Shown here piece after piece: positions 33,937-42,746 of a stretch of DNA of 64,000 nucleotides (position 1 is the first letter of the stretch; each line of letters begins with the position of its first letter). A program made the position numbers and the translations under genes. The notes under the pieces are model-generated. The model ran no database searches. It was not told the origin of the DNA and saw only the letters and a program-made list of their open reading frames with translations. Origin of the DNA: Arthrobacter_B sp038069765 (lineage in GTDB: Bacteria > Actinomycetota > Actinomycetes > Actinomycetales > Micrococcaceae); contig NZ_JBBPFS010000002.1 of the NCBI RefSeq assembly GCF_038069765.1, positions 186,001 to 250,000 on the forward strand, read 5' to 3'.

Positions 33937-34122
33937 GCAGCACTTGCGGTACCGGTTTCATCCGGCGGGCGGTCCATCCTTCGGGGCGGGCCGCCCATCG
34001 GACGCCTCCGGCTCCGGGCACGTGGCTGCTAGCCGTCCAAGACGCCCGCGGAAGACCCGTCGTCGTCGTTTCCACCATTTGTGTTGCGTCATATAGCGGA
34101 CGCTCGCTGAAAGGAAATGCAA

Positions 34123-35133
34123 GTGCTCATTGCACAGCGCCCTACCCTCACTGAAGAAGTCGTAGCCGACAACCGCTCGCGGTTCATCATCGAACCGCTG
34201 GAACCCGGTTTCGGCTACACCCTTGGCAACTCCCTTCGCCGTACGCTCCTGTCCTCGATCCCCGGTGCTGCAGTAACCAGCATTCGGATCGACGGCGTGC
34301 TGCACGAGTTCACCACGGTTCCGGGCGTGAAGGAAGATGTCACCGAGATCATCCTGAACGTCAAGAACCTGTCGGTCTCCTCCGAGCACGACGAACCCGT
34401 TGTCGCCTACCTGCGCAAGCAGGGTCCCGGCGTCGTGACGGCTGCGGACATTGCTCCGCCGGCCGGCGTGGAGTTCCACAACCCGGATCTGCACATTGCC
34501 ACTCTGAATTCGAAGGGCAAGTTCGAGCTCGAACTGACCATCGAACGCGGACGCGGCTACGTTTCCGCAAGCCAGAACAAGTCCGGCGACCAGGAGATTG
34601 GCCGTATTCCGGTCGACTCCATCTACTCGCCGGTCCTGAAGGTAACCTTCCGCGTGGAAGCTACCCGTGTTGAACAGCGCACCGACTTCGATCGCCTGAT
34701 CGTTGACGTTGAGACCAAGGATGCCATTGCACCGCGCGACGCCGTCGCGTCTGCCGGCACCACCCTGGTTGAACTGTTCGGCCTGGCCCGCGAACTGAAC
34801 AGCGCTGCTGAAGGTATCGAAATCGGTCCGAGCCCCACGGATGCCGCACTGGCAGCCGACATGGCCCTGCCGATCGAAGACCTTGAGCTGACTGTGCGTT
34901 CCTACAACTGCCTCAAGCGTGAAGGCATCCACACTGTGGGTGAACTCGTTGCCCGCTCCGAGGCTGACCTGATGGACATTCGCAACTTCGGTGCAAAGTC
35001 CATTGATGAGGTAAAGGCAAAGCTGGTCGAACTCGGTCTGTCCCTGAAGGATTCCCCTCCCGGATTTGACCTGGCCGCCCGTGCCGCAGCTATTGAAGAG
35101 GACGAGTCCGAATACTCGGACGACGAGCTCTAA
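34123..35133 (+). CDS. rpoA: RNA polymerase alpha subunit
   Basis: 336 residues. N-terminal dimerisation domain (EPGFGYTLGNSLRRTLLSSIPG) and C-terminal domain with LRxREGIHTVGEL-type and RNFGAKSIDEVKAKL motifs, which contacts UP elements and activators. An upstream ATG (34117) touches the AAGGAA site. GTG 34123 has correct 6-nt spacing and gives the usual MLIAQRPTLTEE start, so it is preferred. Confidence 0.97.
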   Translation: MLIAQRPTLTEEVVADNRSRFIIEPLEPGFGYTLGNSLRRTLLSSIPGAAVTSIRIDGVLHEFTTVPGVKEDVTEIILNVKNLSVSSEHDEPVVAYLRKQGPGVVTAADIAPPAGVEFHNPDLHIATLNSKGKFELELTIERGRGYVSASQNKSGDQEIGRIPVDSIYSPVLKVTFRVEATRVEQRTDFDRLIVDVETKDAIAPRDAVASAGTTLVELFGLARELNSAAEGIEIGPSPTDAALAADMALPIEDLELTVRSYNCLKREGIHTVGELVARSEADLMDIRNFGAKSIDEVKAKLVELGLSLKDSPPGFDLAARAAAIEEDESEYSDDEL

Positions 35134-35198
35134 CACACGCAAAATTTTGCCGTCCGGGCCTGTTGGTTCCGCACGGCACCGTTTGAGGAGAAAATGTA

Positions 35199-35741
35199 AT
35201 GCCTACACCCACCAAGGGTAAGCGCCTCGGAGGCAGCCCGGCCCACCAGCGCCTGATGCTGGCGAACCTGGCTGCCCAGCTGTTCGAGCACAAGCAGATC
35301 ACCACCACGGTGACGAAGGCCAAGCGCCTGCGTCCCTACGCCGAGCGTCTGATCACGTTCGCAAAGCGCGGAGACCTGTCTTCCCGCCGCCGCGTCCTGG
35401 GCCTGATCTCGGACAAGGGTATTGTCCACGAGCTCTTCACCGACATTGCTCCGGCAGTCGAGAAGCGCGACGGCGGCTACACCCGCATCACCAAGATCGG
35501 CAACCGCAAGGGCGACAACGCCCCCATGGCTGTCATCGAACTGGTTCTCGAGCCGGTTTCGGCCAAGCAGGCCGTTGTAGCCGAGGCCGAGACCGCAGCA
35601 GCCGTGGCTGCTCCGGCACCGGTCGAGGAATCCGCTGAGTCTGCCGACTCGGCCGAGTCCGCCGATTCCGCTGAGTCTGCCGACTCGGCTGAGTCCGCTG
35701 ATTCCGCCGACGAAGCAGTGGAGACCGAAGAGAAGAAGTAA
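35199..35741 (+). CDS. rplQ: 50S ribosomal protein L17 (bL17) with repeated acidic tail
   Basis: 180 residues against ~127 in E. coli. The core (PTPTKGKRLGGSPAHQRLMLANLAAQL) ends near residue 122. The tail carries four consecutive ESADSA hexapeptides (residues 147-170; 18-nt DNA units at 35637-35708) and ends in EEKK. The tail is presumably disordered; expansion by slippage is likely. Ribosome site GAGGAG. Confidence 0.96.
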   Translation: MPTPTKGKRLGGSPAHQRLMLANLAAQLFEHKQITTTVTKAKRLRPYAERLITFAKRGDLSSRRRVLGLISDKGIVHELFTDIAPAVEKRDGGYTRITKIGNRKGDNAPMAVIELVLEPVSAKQAVVAEAETAAAVAAPAPVEESAESADSAESADSAESADSAESADSADEAVETEEKK

Positions 35742-35779
35742 TTTTTCGCTTCGGCACAATGTCCCTTAATATTGAGGGC

Positions 35780-36721
35780 ATGAGTATCGAAAGGCCCGCC
35801 GCACCCTCACCGGACGGCGGGCTTTTTCGTGTCCGGATGGACCTGTCCTACGACGGTGCCGCTTTTTACGGCTGGGCTGTCCAGGACGATCTCCCCACGG
35901 TGCAGGGCAGCCTTGAGGCGGCCCTGGAAGTGCTCGTCCGCCGGCCGGTCCGGCTGACGGTTGCCGGCCGGACGGATTCAGGCGTCCACGCCCGCGGGCA
36001 GGTGGTTCACTTCGACCTCACGGGTCCCGAGTGGGAGGGGCTTGCCCGCGGTGCTGCCCTCACTCCCGAGGAGGCGCTGATCCGCAGGATGCGGGGAATC
36101 CTGAACAAGGATCTCACCATGCCTCTGCGCAGGGCCAAGGCCCCCAAACGGGTCATCCACGCCATGGAAGGGGCCATCACGGTCCACTCGGCCTCCCTGG
36201 CTCCCGAGGGCTTCGATGCCCGGTTCTCCGCCCTCTGGCGGCGCTACAGCTACCGGATCGCCGACCGCGAAGCCAGCCGAGATCCCCTGACCCGTACGGT
36301 GACCCTCTGGCACGACTTCCCACTGGATGAGCACCGGATGAATGCAGCGGCCGAAGCCGTCCTGGGGGTGCGGGACTTCCTGTCCTACTGCAAGCCGCGC
36401 ACCGGGGCCACCACGGTGCGGGAACTGCAGGAGTTCTCCTTCCTGCGCCGCCCCGACGGCGTGATCGAGGCCCATCTGCAGGCTGATGCCTTCTGCCACA
36501 ACATGGTCCGGTCCCTGGTGGGCGGAGCCATGCTTGTCGGGGCGGGGGAGCGGACCCCTGAATGGCTGGGGCAAAGGCTGCAGGCACGCATCCGGGATTC
36601 AAAGTCGCTTCTGGCCGCCCCCCACCCCCTGATCCTCGAAGAAGTAAGGTATCCGGCCGATGCCCAAATGCTGCAGAGGGCAGAGAGCACGCGCGCCAGG
36701 CGCTCCCTGTCCGGCTTTTGA
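35780..36721 (+). CDS. truA: tRNA pseudouridine(38-40) synthase
   Basis: The catalytic Asp lies in AGRTDSGVHARGQ and LSYDGAAFYGWAVQ starts the core; it modifies the tRNA anticodon arm. Starts at 35759, 35780 and 35837 are possible. ATG 35780 is preferred because TAATAT (35767-35772) lies 7 nt before it, as at other likely leaderless genes here. ATG 35837 would leave only one residue before the LSYDG core, but would place the gene after the rplQ terminator. Confidence 0.93.
   Translation: MSIERPAAPSPDGGLFRVRMDLSYDGAAFYGWAVQDDLPTVQGSLEAALEVLVRRPVRLTVAGRTDSGVHARGQVVHFDLTGPEWEGLARGAALTPEEALIRRMRGILNKDLTMPLRRAKAPKRVIHAMEGAITVHSASLAPEGFDARFSALWRRYSYRIADREASRDPLTRTVTLWHDFPLDEHRMNAAAEAVLGVRDFLSYCKPRTGATTVRELQEFSFLRRPDGVIEAHLQADAFCHNMVRSLVGGAMLVGAGERTPEWLGQRLQARIRDSKSLLAAPHPLILEEVRYPADAQMLQRAESTRARRSLSGF
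35794..35827 (+). terminator. intrinsic terminator of rpoA-rplQ, inside truA
   Basis: GCCCGCCG (35794-35801) pairs perfectly with CGGCGGGC (35815-35822), followed at once by TTTTT (35823-35827). It is 53 nt after rplQ and falls inside the preferred truA reading frame (codons 5-16). Confidence 0.8.
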
Positions 36722-36963
36722 CCTCGACCCGCAAGCAGGCTATTGTTTATAGTCGTTGTGCGTGTCCTACCTCGATAGGTCTATGCCCACGGGAGCGGCT
36801 CGGTTGCAGAGCCACCTGGCCCCGGGGAAATAGCCGAGTACATCAGGACCACTGGTTACATCAGTCCTCACCTGACCATCCGGTAAACGCATAGAGAAGC
36901 TGCGGACCATGTGGCATCCATATGAGCCGCGCCACCTAAGAAGAAGAAACGAAGGCAAAAACC
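36718..36963 (+). promoter_or_regulatory. rplM promoter and structured leader
   Basis: TTGACC (36718-36723, overlapping the truA stop), exactly 17 nt, then TATTGT (36741-36746). TATAGT at 36748-36753 is an alternative -10. The ~210-nt leader holds small hairpins such as CCTA/TAGG (about 36766-36779) and GGCTC/GAGCC (about 36797-36813). It could host L13 or S9 feedback, but no known leader motif is recognised. Confidence 0.55.
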
Positions 36964-37407
36964 GTGCGTACGTACACCCCGAAGCCCGGCGACATCAACC
37001 GCCAGTGGCACGTCATTGACGCCACCGACGTTGTCCTAGGCCGTCTTGCCAGCCAGACCGCAACACTGCTGCGCGGAAAGCACAAGCCGACCTTCGCTCC
37101 CCACATGGACATGGGCGATTTCGTCATCATCATCAACGCCGAGAAGGTTGCCCTCACCGGCGCCAAGCTCGAACAGAAGCGTGCCTACCGCCACTCGGGT
37201 TACCCGGGCGGTCTGTCCTCCGTCAACTACGCAGAACTGCTGGAGTCCAATCCGGTACGTGCAGTTGAGAAGGCCATCCGCGGCATGCTGCCCAAGAACT
37301 CCCTGGCTGCACAGCAGATCAGCAAGCTTAAGGTCTACCGCGGTGCAGAGCACCCGCATGGAGCCCAGCAGCCCAAGACCTTCGAAATCACCCAGGTCGC
37401 CCAGTAG
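36964..37407 (+). CDS. rplM: 50S ribosomal protein L13 (uL13)
   Basis: 147 residues: MRTYTPKPGDINRQWHVIDA, LGRLASQTATLLRGKHKP and the C-terminal RGMLPKNSL...GAEHPHGAQQP. GTG start. Co-transcribed with rpsI. Confidence 0.97.
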   Translation: MRTYTPKPGDINRQWHVIDATDVVLGRLASQTATLLRGKHKPTFAPHMDMGDFVIIINAEKVALTGAKLEQKRAYRHSGYPGGLSSVNYAELLESNPVRAVEKAIRGMLPKNSLAAQQISKLKVYRGAEHPHGAQQPKTFEITQVAQ

Positions 37408-37446
37408 TTCTGGCCCGCCAACTAAAGAATTAATTCAAGGAGAATC

Positions 37447-37944
37447 GTGGCTCAGAACACTGAAGAGCTCAATGAAACAACCGAGGAGCTTTCGAGCTAC
37501 ACCTCGGAAACCCCTGATGCAGCCGAGGCTGCCGTCAAGGAACGCCCCGCACTGACCGTTGCCGGTTCGGCTGTTGGCCGCCGCAAGCAGGCCATCGCCC
37601 GCGTGCGCGTTGTCCCGGGCACCGGCAAGTGGCTGGTAAACGGCCGCGACCTGGCTGCGTACTTCCCGAACAAGCTGCACCAGCAGGACGTCAACGAGCC
37701 GTTCAAGGTCCTCGACCTCGACGGCGCCTACGACGTCATTGCCCGCATCCACGGCGGTGGCCCCTCCGGCCAGGCCGGTGCGCTGCGTCTGGGCGTTGCC
37801 CGCTCGCTGAACGAGATCGACCGCGAGAACAACCGCCCGACCCTGAAGAAGGCCGGCTACCTGACTCGTGACGCCCGCGTCATCGAGCGCAAGAAGGCCG
37901 GTCTCAAGAAGGCACGCAAGGCACCTCAGTACTCCAAGCGCTAA
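37447..37944 (+). CDS. rpsI: 30S ribosomal protein S9 (uS9)
   Basis: 165 residues. A Glu/Thr-rich N-terminal extension of about 40 residues precedes the core GRRKQAIARVRVVPGTG. The C-terminal tail ends KKARKAPQYSKR; its final Lys-Arg reaches the P-site tRNA. GTG start after AAGGAGAA. Confidence 0.97.
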   Translation: MAQNTEELNETTEELSSYTSETPDAAEAAVKERPALTVAGSAVGRRKQAIARVRVVPGTGKWLVNGRDLAAYFPNKLHQQDVNEPFKVLDLDGAYDVIARIHGGGPSGQAGALRLGVARSLNEIDRENNRPTLKKAGYLTRDARVIERKKAGLKKARKAPQYSKR

Positions 37945-38005
37945 AAAGCGCCTACCCAAAGGCCATCCGCAAAGCGGATGGCCTTTGGGGCCCTCGGCGC
38001 TTTTT
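37943..38005 (+). terminator. nested intrinsic terminator after rpsI
   Basis: An inner perfect 16-bp stem (37955-37970 with 37974-37989, loop AAA) sits within an outer 10-bp stem, AAAAAGCGCC (37943-37952) with GGCGCTTTTT (37996-38005). The outer 3' arm supplies the U-tract, so two alternative terminator folds are possible. Confidence 0.85.
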
Positions 38006-38104
38006 GGCGCTTGGCTCCACGCGCTCTTGCGGCGCTTGGATTCATGCGCTTACGGGCACTTGGCTCCACGCGCTAAATCGGCGCTTGGATTCATGCGCTT
38101 ACAG
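38006..38104. repeat. four tandem ~25-nt repeats (49-nt unit duplicated)
   Basis: Units at 38006-38030, 38031-38054, 38055-38079 and 38080-38104 share the start GGCGCTTGG. Units 1 and 3 continue CTCCACGCGCT; units 2 and 4 continue ATTCATGCGCTTAC. So an A-B pair of 49 nt is repeated. The first unit merges with the terminator's 3' arm. No coding role is seen. Confidence 0.85.
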
Positions 38105-38117
38105 CGTCCTGGGTTCA

Positions 38118-38156
38118 CAGAAAGTGCGTCTTCCAGCATTGGAGGCGCACTTTCTG
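38118..38156. terminator. stem-loop before glmM
   Basis: A perfect 11-bp stem CAGAAAGTGCG (38118-38128) with CGCACTTTCTG (38146-38156), with further pairing TCCA/TGGA inside. No U-tract on either side. The rest of the gap up to glmM (38157-38336) shows no gene. Confidence 0.5.
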
Positions 38157-38336
38157 CGTTGTGGAAGAAGGCCGTGATCCCGTCCCTGCCCCGGCGCAGC
38201 ACGTGTTCTTGGTCACTGAAATCACCTGCCTGCCCGCCGGCGCTTAGTCGGCTGCGGCAAGGGAGTGGCACAATAGCCCAGTGGGCTGCCCGCTGAGGCG
38301 CCTGCAGCCCTACCCCCTGTTTGAGGATAACGTGCG

Positions 38337-39698
38337 ATGACTAGACTGTTTGGAACCGATGGCGTCCGTGGATTGGCCAATGGCCTGATCACCGCCGAAG
38401 TGGCCTTGGGCCTGGCGCAGGCGGCCGCCGTCGTTCTGGGACACCGGCGTGTGGAAGGCGGCCGGCGGCCTGTTGCAGTCGTTGCACGCGATCCCCGAAT
38501 CAGCGGGCACTTCATCTCCGCGGCAGTGGAAGCAGGGCTCGCGAGCTCCGGCGTTGACGTCTTCGACGCCGGCGTCCTGCCGACCCCCGCAGCGGCCTTC
38601 CTGGTGGCGGACCTGAACGCGGACTTCGGCGTCATGATTTCCGCTTCCCACAATGCCGCCCCGGACAACGGCATCAAGTTCCTCGCCCGCGGCGGCCAGA
38701 AGCTCGACGATACCGCCGAAGACGACATTGAATTCGAAATGGCGAAGCCCAGCCCCCGCCCCACCGGTGCGGACGTGGGACGCATCCACCGGTTTGCGGA
38801 CGCTGAAGACCGCTACGTCATCCACCTGCTCCAGACACTGCCCAACCGGCTTGAGGGGCTGAAAGTCGTCCTGGACTGCGCCCACGGTGCCGCCAGCGGC
38901 TGCTCGCCCCAGGTCTTTGCTGACGCAGGCGCCGAAGTGGTGGTCATCGGCGCGGATCCCGACGGCGTGAACATCAACGACGGTTACGGCTCCACCCATC
39001 TGGAAAAGCTGCAGGCCGCTGTGCTCAAGCACGGTGCCGACATGGGCGTGGCCCACGACGGCGATGCTGACCGCTGTCTCGCCGTGGACCATGAAGGAAC
39101 CGTCGTGGACGGAGACCAGATCATGGCCATCATGGCGGTGGCGCTGAAGGCAGCCGGCAAGCTCAAGGACGACACCCTCGTGGCGACGGTCATGAGCAAC
39201 CTGGGCCTGAAGCTCGCACTGCGCGAAGCAGGGATCAGCCTCCGGGAGACCGGAGTGGGGGACCGGTACGTACTCGAAGGTATGCGTGAAGGCGGCTACA
39301 GCCTCGGCGGCGAGCAGTCCGGACACGTCATTTTCTCCGAGTACGCAACCACCGGCGACGGCGTCCTGACCGGCCTGCAGCTTGCCGCGCAGGTGAAGCG
39401 CACCGGACGGACGCTCAAGGAGCTTGCCCAGGTCATGAACAAGCTCCCGCAGGTCCTCATCAACGTCAAGGGCGTCGACAAGGCTGCGGTCAGCACCAAT
39501 GAAGCGGTTCTCCGGGCCGTGCTGAACGCGCAAAGCACCCTCGGCGAATCAGGCCGGGTCCTGCTCCGCCCCTCGGGCACCGAAGCCCTCGTCCGGGTCA
39601 TGGTCGAAGCGGCGGACATGGAAACAGCCGCCTCGGTGGCTGCGAAGCTGGCCGAAACCGTGGAGGACAACCTGGCTCTGGAGCCCACAGAAGCCTGA
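38337..39698 (+). CDS. glmM: phosphoglucosamine mutase
   Basis: 453 residues. The active-site serine that carries the phosphate is Ser104 in ISASHN. The metal loop DGDADR and the C-terminal RPSGTEALVRVMVE are present. It converts glucosamine-6-P to glucosamine-1-P for UDP-GlcNAc and peptidoglycan. GlmS, encoded 1.1 kb downstream across coaA, makes its substrate. Confidence 0.96.
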   Translation: MTRLFGTDGVRGLANGLITAEVALGLAQAAAVVLGHRRVEGGRRPVAVVARDPRISGHFISAAVEAGLASSGVDVFDAGVLPTPAAAFLVADLNADFGVMISASHNAAPDNGIKFLARGGQKLDDTAEDDIEFEMAKPSPRPTGADVGRIHRFADAEDRYVIHLLQTLPNRLEGLKVVLDCAHGAASGCSPQVFADAGAEVVVIGADPDGVNINDGYGSTHLEKLQAAVLKHGADMGVAHDGDADRCLAVDHEGTVVDGDQIMAIMAVALKAAGKLKDDTLVATVMSNLGLKLALREAGISLRETGVGDRYVLEGMREGGYSLGGEQSGHVIFSEYATTGDGVLTGLQLAAQVKRTGRTLKELAQVMNKLPQVLINVKGVDKAAVSTNEAVLRAVLNAQSTLGESGRVLLRPSGTEALVRVMVEAADMETAASVAAKLAETVEDNLALEPTEA

Positions 39699-39722
39699 GC
39701 GGCCGGAGCCCGCTCCGCAGTC

Positions 39723-40724
39723 CTACGTCTTGCGCAGCAGCATCCGGGTCACTGAATGGTCCGCGTCCTTGGTCAGCACCAGCTGGGCGCGGCCGCGTGT
39801 GGGCAGGACGTTGGTGACGAGGTTTGGTTCATTGATGCGCTTCCAGATGTCCAGCGCCGTTGCCCGGGCTTCTTCGTCCGTCAGCCCGGCGTAGCGGTGG
39901 AAATAGGATTCCGGGTCGGCGAAGGCTCCGCCGCGCAGTGACATGAACCGCTGGACGTACCATTCCTCGATGTAGGAGGTCCGGGCATCCACATAGATGG
40001 AGAAGTCGAAGAAATCGCTCAGTGCGAGGCCTGCCCGGCCGTCGGCCCGGGTGCGGGCAGGGGCGAGGACATTGAGTCCCTCGACGATCAGCACGTCGGG
40101 GCGGCGGACGACAATCTCCTCATGGGGCACGATGTCGTAGGTGAGATGCGAGTAGCGCGGGGCCCGCACTTCCTCTGCTCCGCTCTTGACGGCGCTGACG
40201 AAGCGCAGCAGGGCACGCCGGTCATAGGACTCGGGGAATCCCTTGCGGTCCATCAGTCCCCGCCTCTTGAGCTCGGCATTGGGGTAGAGGAAGCCGTCGG
40301 TGGTAATCAGTTCCACATTCGGCGTTTCCGGCCAGCGGCGCAGCATCTCCCGCAGCACGCGCGCCGTCGTCGACTTCCCCACGGCGACCGAACCGGCCAC
40401 CCCGATCACGAACGGTGTCCGGGTGGTTTTCTCGCCGAGGAAGGTGGTGGTGGCACTGTGCAGTCGCCCGGCCGCGGCAACGTAGAGATTCAGCAGGCGT
40501 GACAGCGGAAGGTAAACCTCCCGTACCTCGTCCAGGTTCAGCTTCTCGCCCAGGCCCCGAAGCCGCAGGATGTCGTCCTGGTTCAGGGGCGACCGGATTT
40601 CGTTGGAAAGCCGGGACCAGGTCTGCCGGTCCAGCTCGACAAACGGCGAAAACCCGCTGTCCGTTGCGTTCCCGGAGGAGGCCTTGGCTGGATTAGGGGC
40701 TGCCTTTGATGTACGGTCTGTCAC
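39723..40724 (-). CDS. coaA: pantothenate kinase, type I
   Basis: 333 residues: P-loop GVAGSVAVGKST, ITTDGFLYPNAEL and VLIVEGLNVL. First step of coenzyme A synthesis. The open frame extends far upstream, but the family N-terminus begins at GTG 40724. CAGAAT lies 6 nt before it and TTGGAT 16 nt further up, so the mRNA may be leaderless. Divergent from glmS, convergent with glmM. Confidence 0.95.
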   Translation of the reverse strand: MTDRTSKAAPNPAKASSGNATDSGFSPFVELDRQTWSRLSNEIRSPLNQDDILRLRGLGEKLNLDEVREVYLPLSRLLNLYVAAAGRLHSATTTFLGEKTTRTPFVIGVAGSVAVGKSTTARVLREMLRRWPETPNVELITTDGFLYPNAELKRRGLMDRKGFPESYDRRALLRFVSAVKSGAEEVRAPRYSHLTYDIVPHEEIVVRRPDVLIVEGLNVLAPARTRADGRAGLALSDFFDFSIYVDARTSYIEEWYVQRFMSLRGGAFADPESYFHRYAGLTDEEARATALDIWKRINEPNLVTNVLPTRGRAQLVLTKDADHSVTRMLLRKT

Positions 40725-40847
40725 TTTACGATTCTGCCCTGCCGCGCAGTCAATCCAAAACGGCCGTGTCACAGCCCTGAATCCGGCGTGTTGCCCGCCG
40801 CAGCGTGCTTTGGCGATGTACGTGCTCCTGCCGGTAGTCTTATCCGT
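40725..40847. promoter_or_regulatory. divergent coaA/glmS promoter region
   Basis: Minus strand: TTGGAT (40753-40758), 16 nt, CAGAAT (40731-40736), 6 nt, GTG of coaA. Plus strand: TTGGCG (40810-40815), 19 nt, TAGTCT (40835-40840), 7 nt, ATG of glmS. Neither gene has a ribosome site at normal spacing. Confidence 0.5.
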
Positions 40848-42743
40848 ATGTGTGGAATCGTTGGATATGCCGGTCGCCGCCCCAGTGCCGCCGCCGCAGG
40901 GGAGCTCAAGAGTCATGACCATGGGGCGCTCGACGTCGTCATGGAGGGCCTGCGCAGGCTGGAATACCGCGGGTACGACTCGGCCGGCGTGGCCGTGCTG
41001 ACCGAAGCCGGCATTGACTCCCGCAAGAAGTCGGGCAAGCTGGCCAACCTGACGGCCGAACTGGCTGCAGCCCCGCTGCCGGAAGCAACCACCGGAATCG
41101 GCCACACCCGCTGGGCGACCCACGGCGGGCCCACGGACGAGAACGCCCACCCGCATCTGGCCGATGAGGGCCGCCTGGCCCTGATCCACAACGGGATCAT
41201 CGAGAACTTTGCAGAGCTTAAGGCCGAGCTGCTCGCCGCCGGCGCCGAGTTCATCTCGGAAACGGACACCGAGGTTGCCGCCGCCCTGCTGGCTTCGGTC
41301 TACCGCGGCGAAGGCGGGGGAGACCTGGCCCTGTCCATGCAGCTGGCCTGCCGCCGGCTTGAAGGTGCGTTTACCCTCCTGGCCATCCACGCCGATTCAC
41401 CCGACGTCGTTGTGGCCGCACGCCGCAACTCCCCGCTCGTGGTTGGCCTGGGCGACGGAGAGAACTTCCTGGGCTCCGATGTCTCCGGGTTCATCGACTT
41501 CACCCGCCGGGCCGTTGAACTGGGCCAGGACCAGATCGTCACGATCACCCCGGAGCTCGTCGAGATCACCGACTTCTACGGCAACCCTGCCGAGGGTACG
41601 GAGTTCAAGGTCGATTGGGACGCTGCCGCCGCGGAAAAGGGTGGTTATCCCTCCTTCATGGAGAAGGAAATCAACGACCAGCCGCAGGCCGTGGGCGACA
41701 CCCTGCTGGGGCGCTCCGACATTGAGGGCCGCCTGACCCTGGACGAGCTGCGCATCGACCCGGAAGACCTGAAGTCGATCAACAAGATCATGGTCCTGGC
41801 CTGCGGCACTTCCGCCTACGCCGGCCAGGTCGCCAAGTACGCCATTGAGCACTGGTGCCGGATCCCGGTTGAGGTGGAGCTCAGCCACGAGTTCCGTTAC
41901 CGCGACCCGATCGTGGACGGCAACACGCTGATCGTCGCCATCTCCCAGTCGGGCGAGACCATGGACACGCTTATGGCCGTCCGCTACGCGAAGGAGCAGG
42001 GCGCCAAGGTGCTGGCGATCTGCAACACCAACGGCTCCACCATCCCGCGCGAGTCCGACGCCGTGCTTTACACGCATGCCGGTCCTGAGATTGCCGTGGC
42101 CTCCACGAAGGCCTTCCTGGCACAGATCACCGCCGCCTACCTGCTCGGCCTCTACCTGGCCCAGCTGCGCGGCGACAAGTTCCAGGGCGAGATCAAGGAC
42201 CTGCTGACGGACCTCGCGAAGGTTCCCGCCAAGATCCAGCAGGTCCTGGATAACTCCGGGCAGATCAAGGAACTGGCCGAGCTGATGGCCGATGCCAAGT
42301 CCGTCCTCTTCCTCGGCCGCCACGTCGGCTTCCCGGTGGCCATGGAAGGTGCCCTGAAGCTGAAGGAACTGGCCTACATCCACGCCGAAGGCTTCGCCGC
42401 CGGCGAGCTCAAGCACGGACCGATTGCGCTCATCGAAGAGGGCCAGCCCGTCTTCGTGGTGGTCCCCTCACCGCGCGGCCGGGATTCGCTGCACGCCAAG
42501 GTGGTCTCCAACATCCAGGAGATCCGTGCCCGCGGCGCCAAGACCATCGTTATTGCCGAAGAGGGCGACGACGCCGTGAAGGCCTACGCCGAGCACGTCT
42601 TCTACGTGCCCGAAACCCCCACCCTGCTGGCGCCGCTGCTGACCACGGTTCCGCTGCAGATCTTCGCCTGCGCCCTGGCCACCGCCAAGGGTTTCGACGT
42701 CGACCAGCCGCGCAACCTGGCCAAGTCAGTCACGGTGGAATAA
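40848..42743 (+). CDS. glmS: glutamine-fructose-6-phosphate aminotransferase (isomerizing)
   Basis: 631 residues. Cys2, the glutaminase nucleophile, follows the initiator Met (MCGIVGYAG). Two SIS domains follow, with ACGTSAYAG and SQSGETMDT, and the C-terminus ends PRNLAKSVTVE. First committed step of UDP-GlcNAc synthesis. An upstream in-frame GTG is rejected because Cys must become residue 1 after Met removal. Confidence 0.97.
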   Translation: MCGIVGYAGRRPSAAAAGELKSHDHGALDVVMEGLRRLEYRGYDSAGVAVLTEAGIDSRKKSGKLANLTAELAAAPLPEATTGIGHTRWATHGGPTDENAHPHLADEGRLALIHNGIIENFAELKAELLAAGAEFISETDTEVAAALLASVYRGEGGGDLALSMQLACRRLEGAFTLLAIHADSPDVVVAARRNSPLVVGLGDGENFLGSDVSGFIDFTRRAVELGQDQIVTITPELVEITDFYGNPAEGTEFKVDWDAAAAEKGGYPSFMEKEINDQPQAVGDTLLGRSDIEGRLTLDELRIDPEDLKSINKIMVLACGTSAYAGQVAKYAIEHWCRIPVEVELSHEFRYRDPIVDGNTLIVAISQSGETMDTLMAVRYAKEQGAKVLAICNTNGSTIPRESDAVLYTHAGPEIAVASTKAFLAQITAAYLLGLYLAQLRGDKFQGEIKDLLTDLAKVPAKIQQVLDNSGQIKELAELMADAKSVLFLGRHVGFPVAMEGALKLKELAYIHAEGFAAGELKHGPIALIEEGQPVFVVVPSPRGRDSLHAKVVSNIQEIRARGAKTIVIAEEGDDAVKAYAEHVFYVPETPTLLAPLLTTVPLQIFACALATAKGFDVDQPRNLAKSVTVE

Positions 42744-42746
42744 GCG

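Noticed and set aside
38006..38104. CRISPR-like short regular repeats
   Set aside because: Units are contiguous with no spacers and no cas genes are present; it is a simple tandem array.
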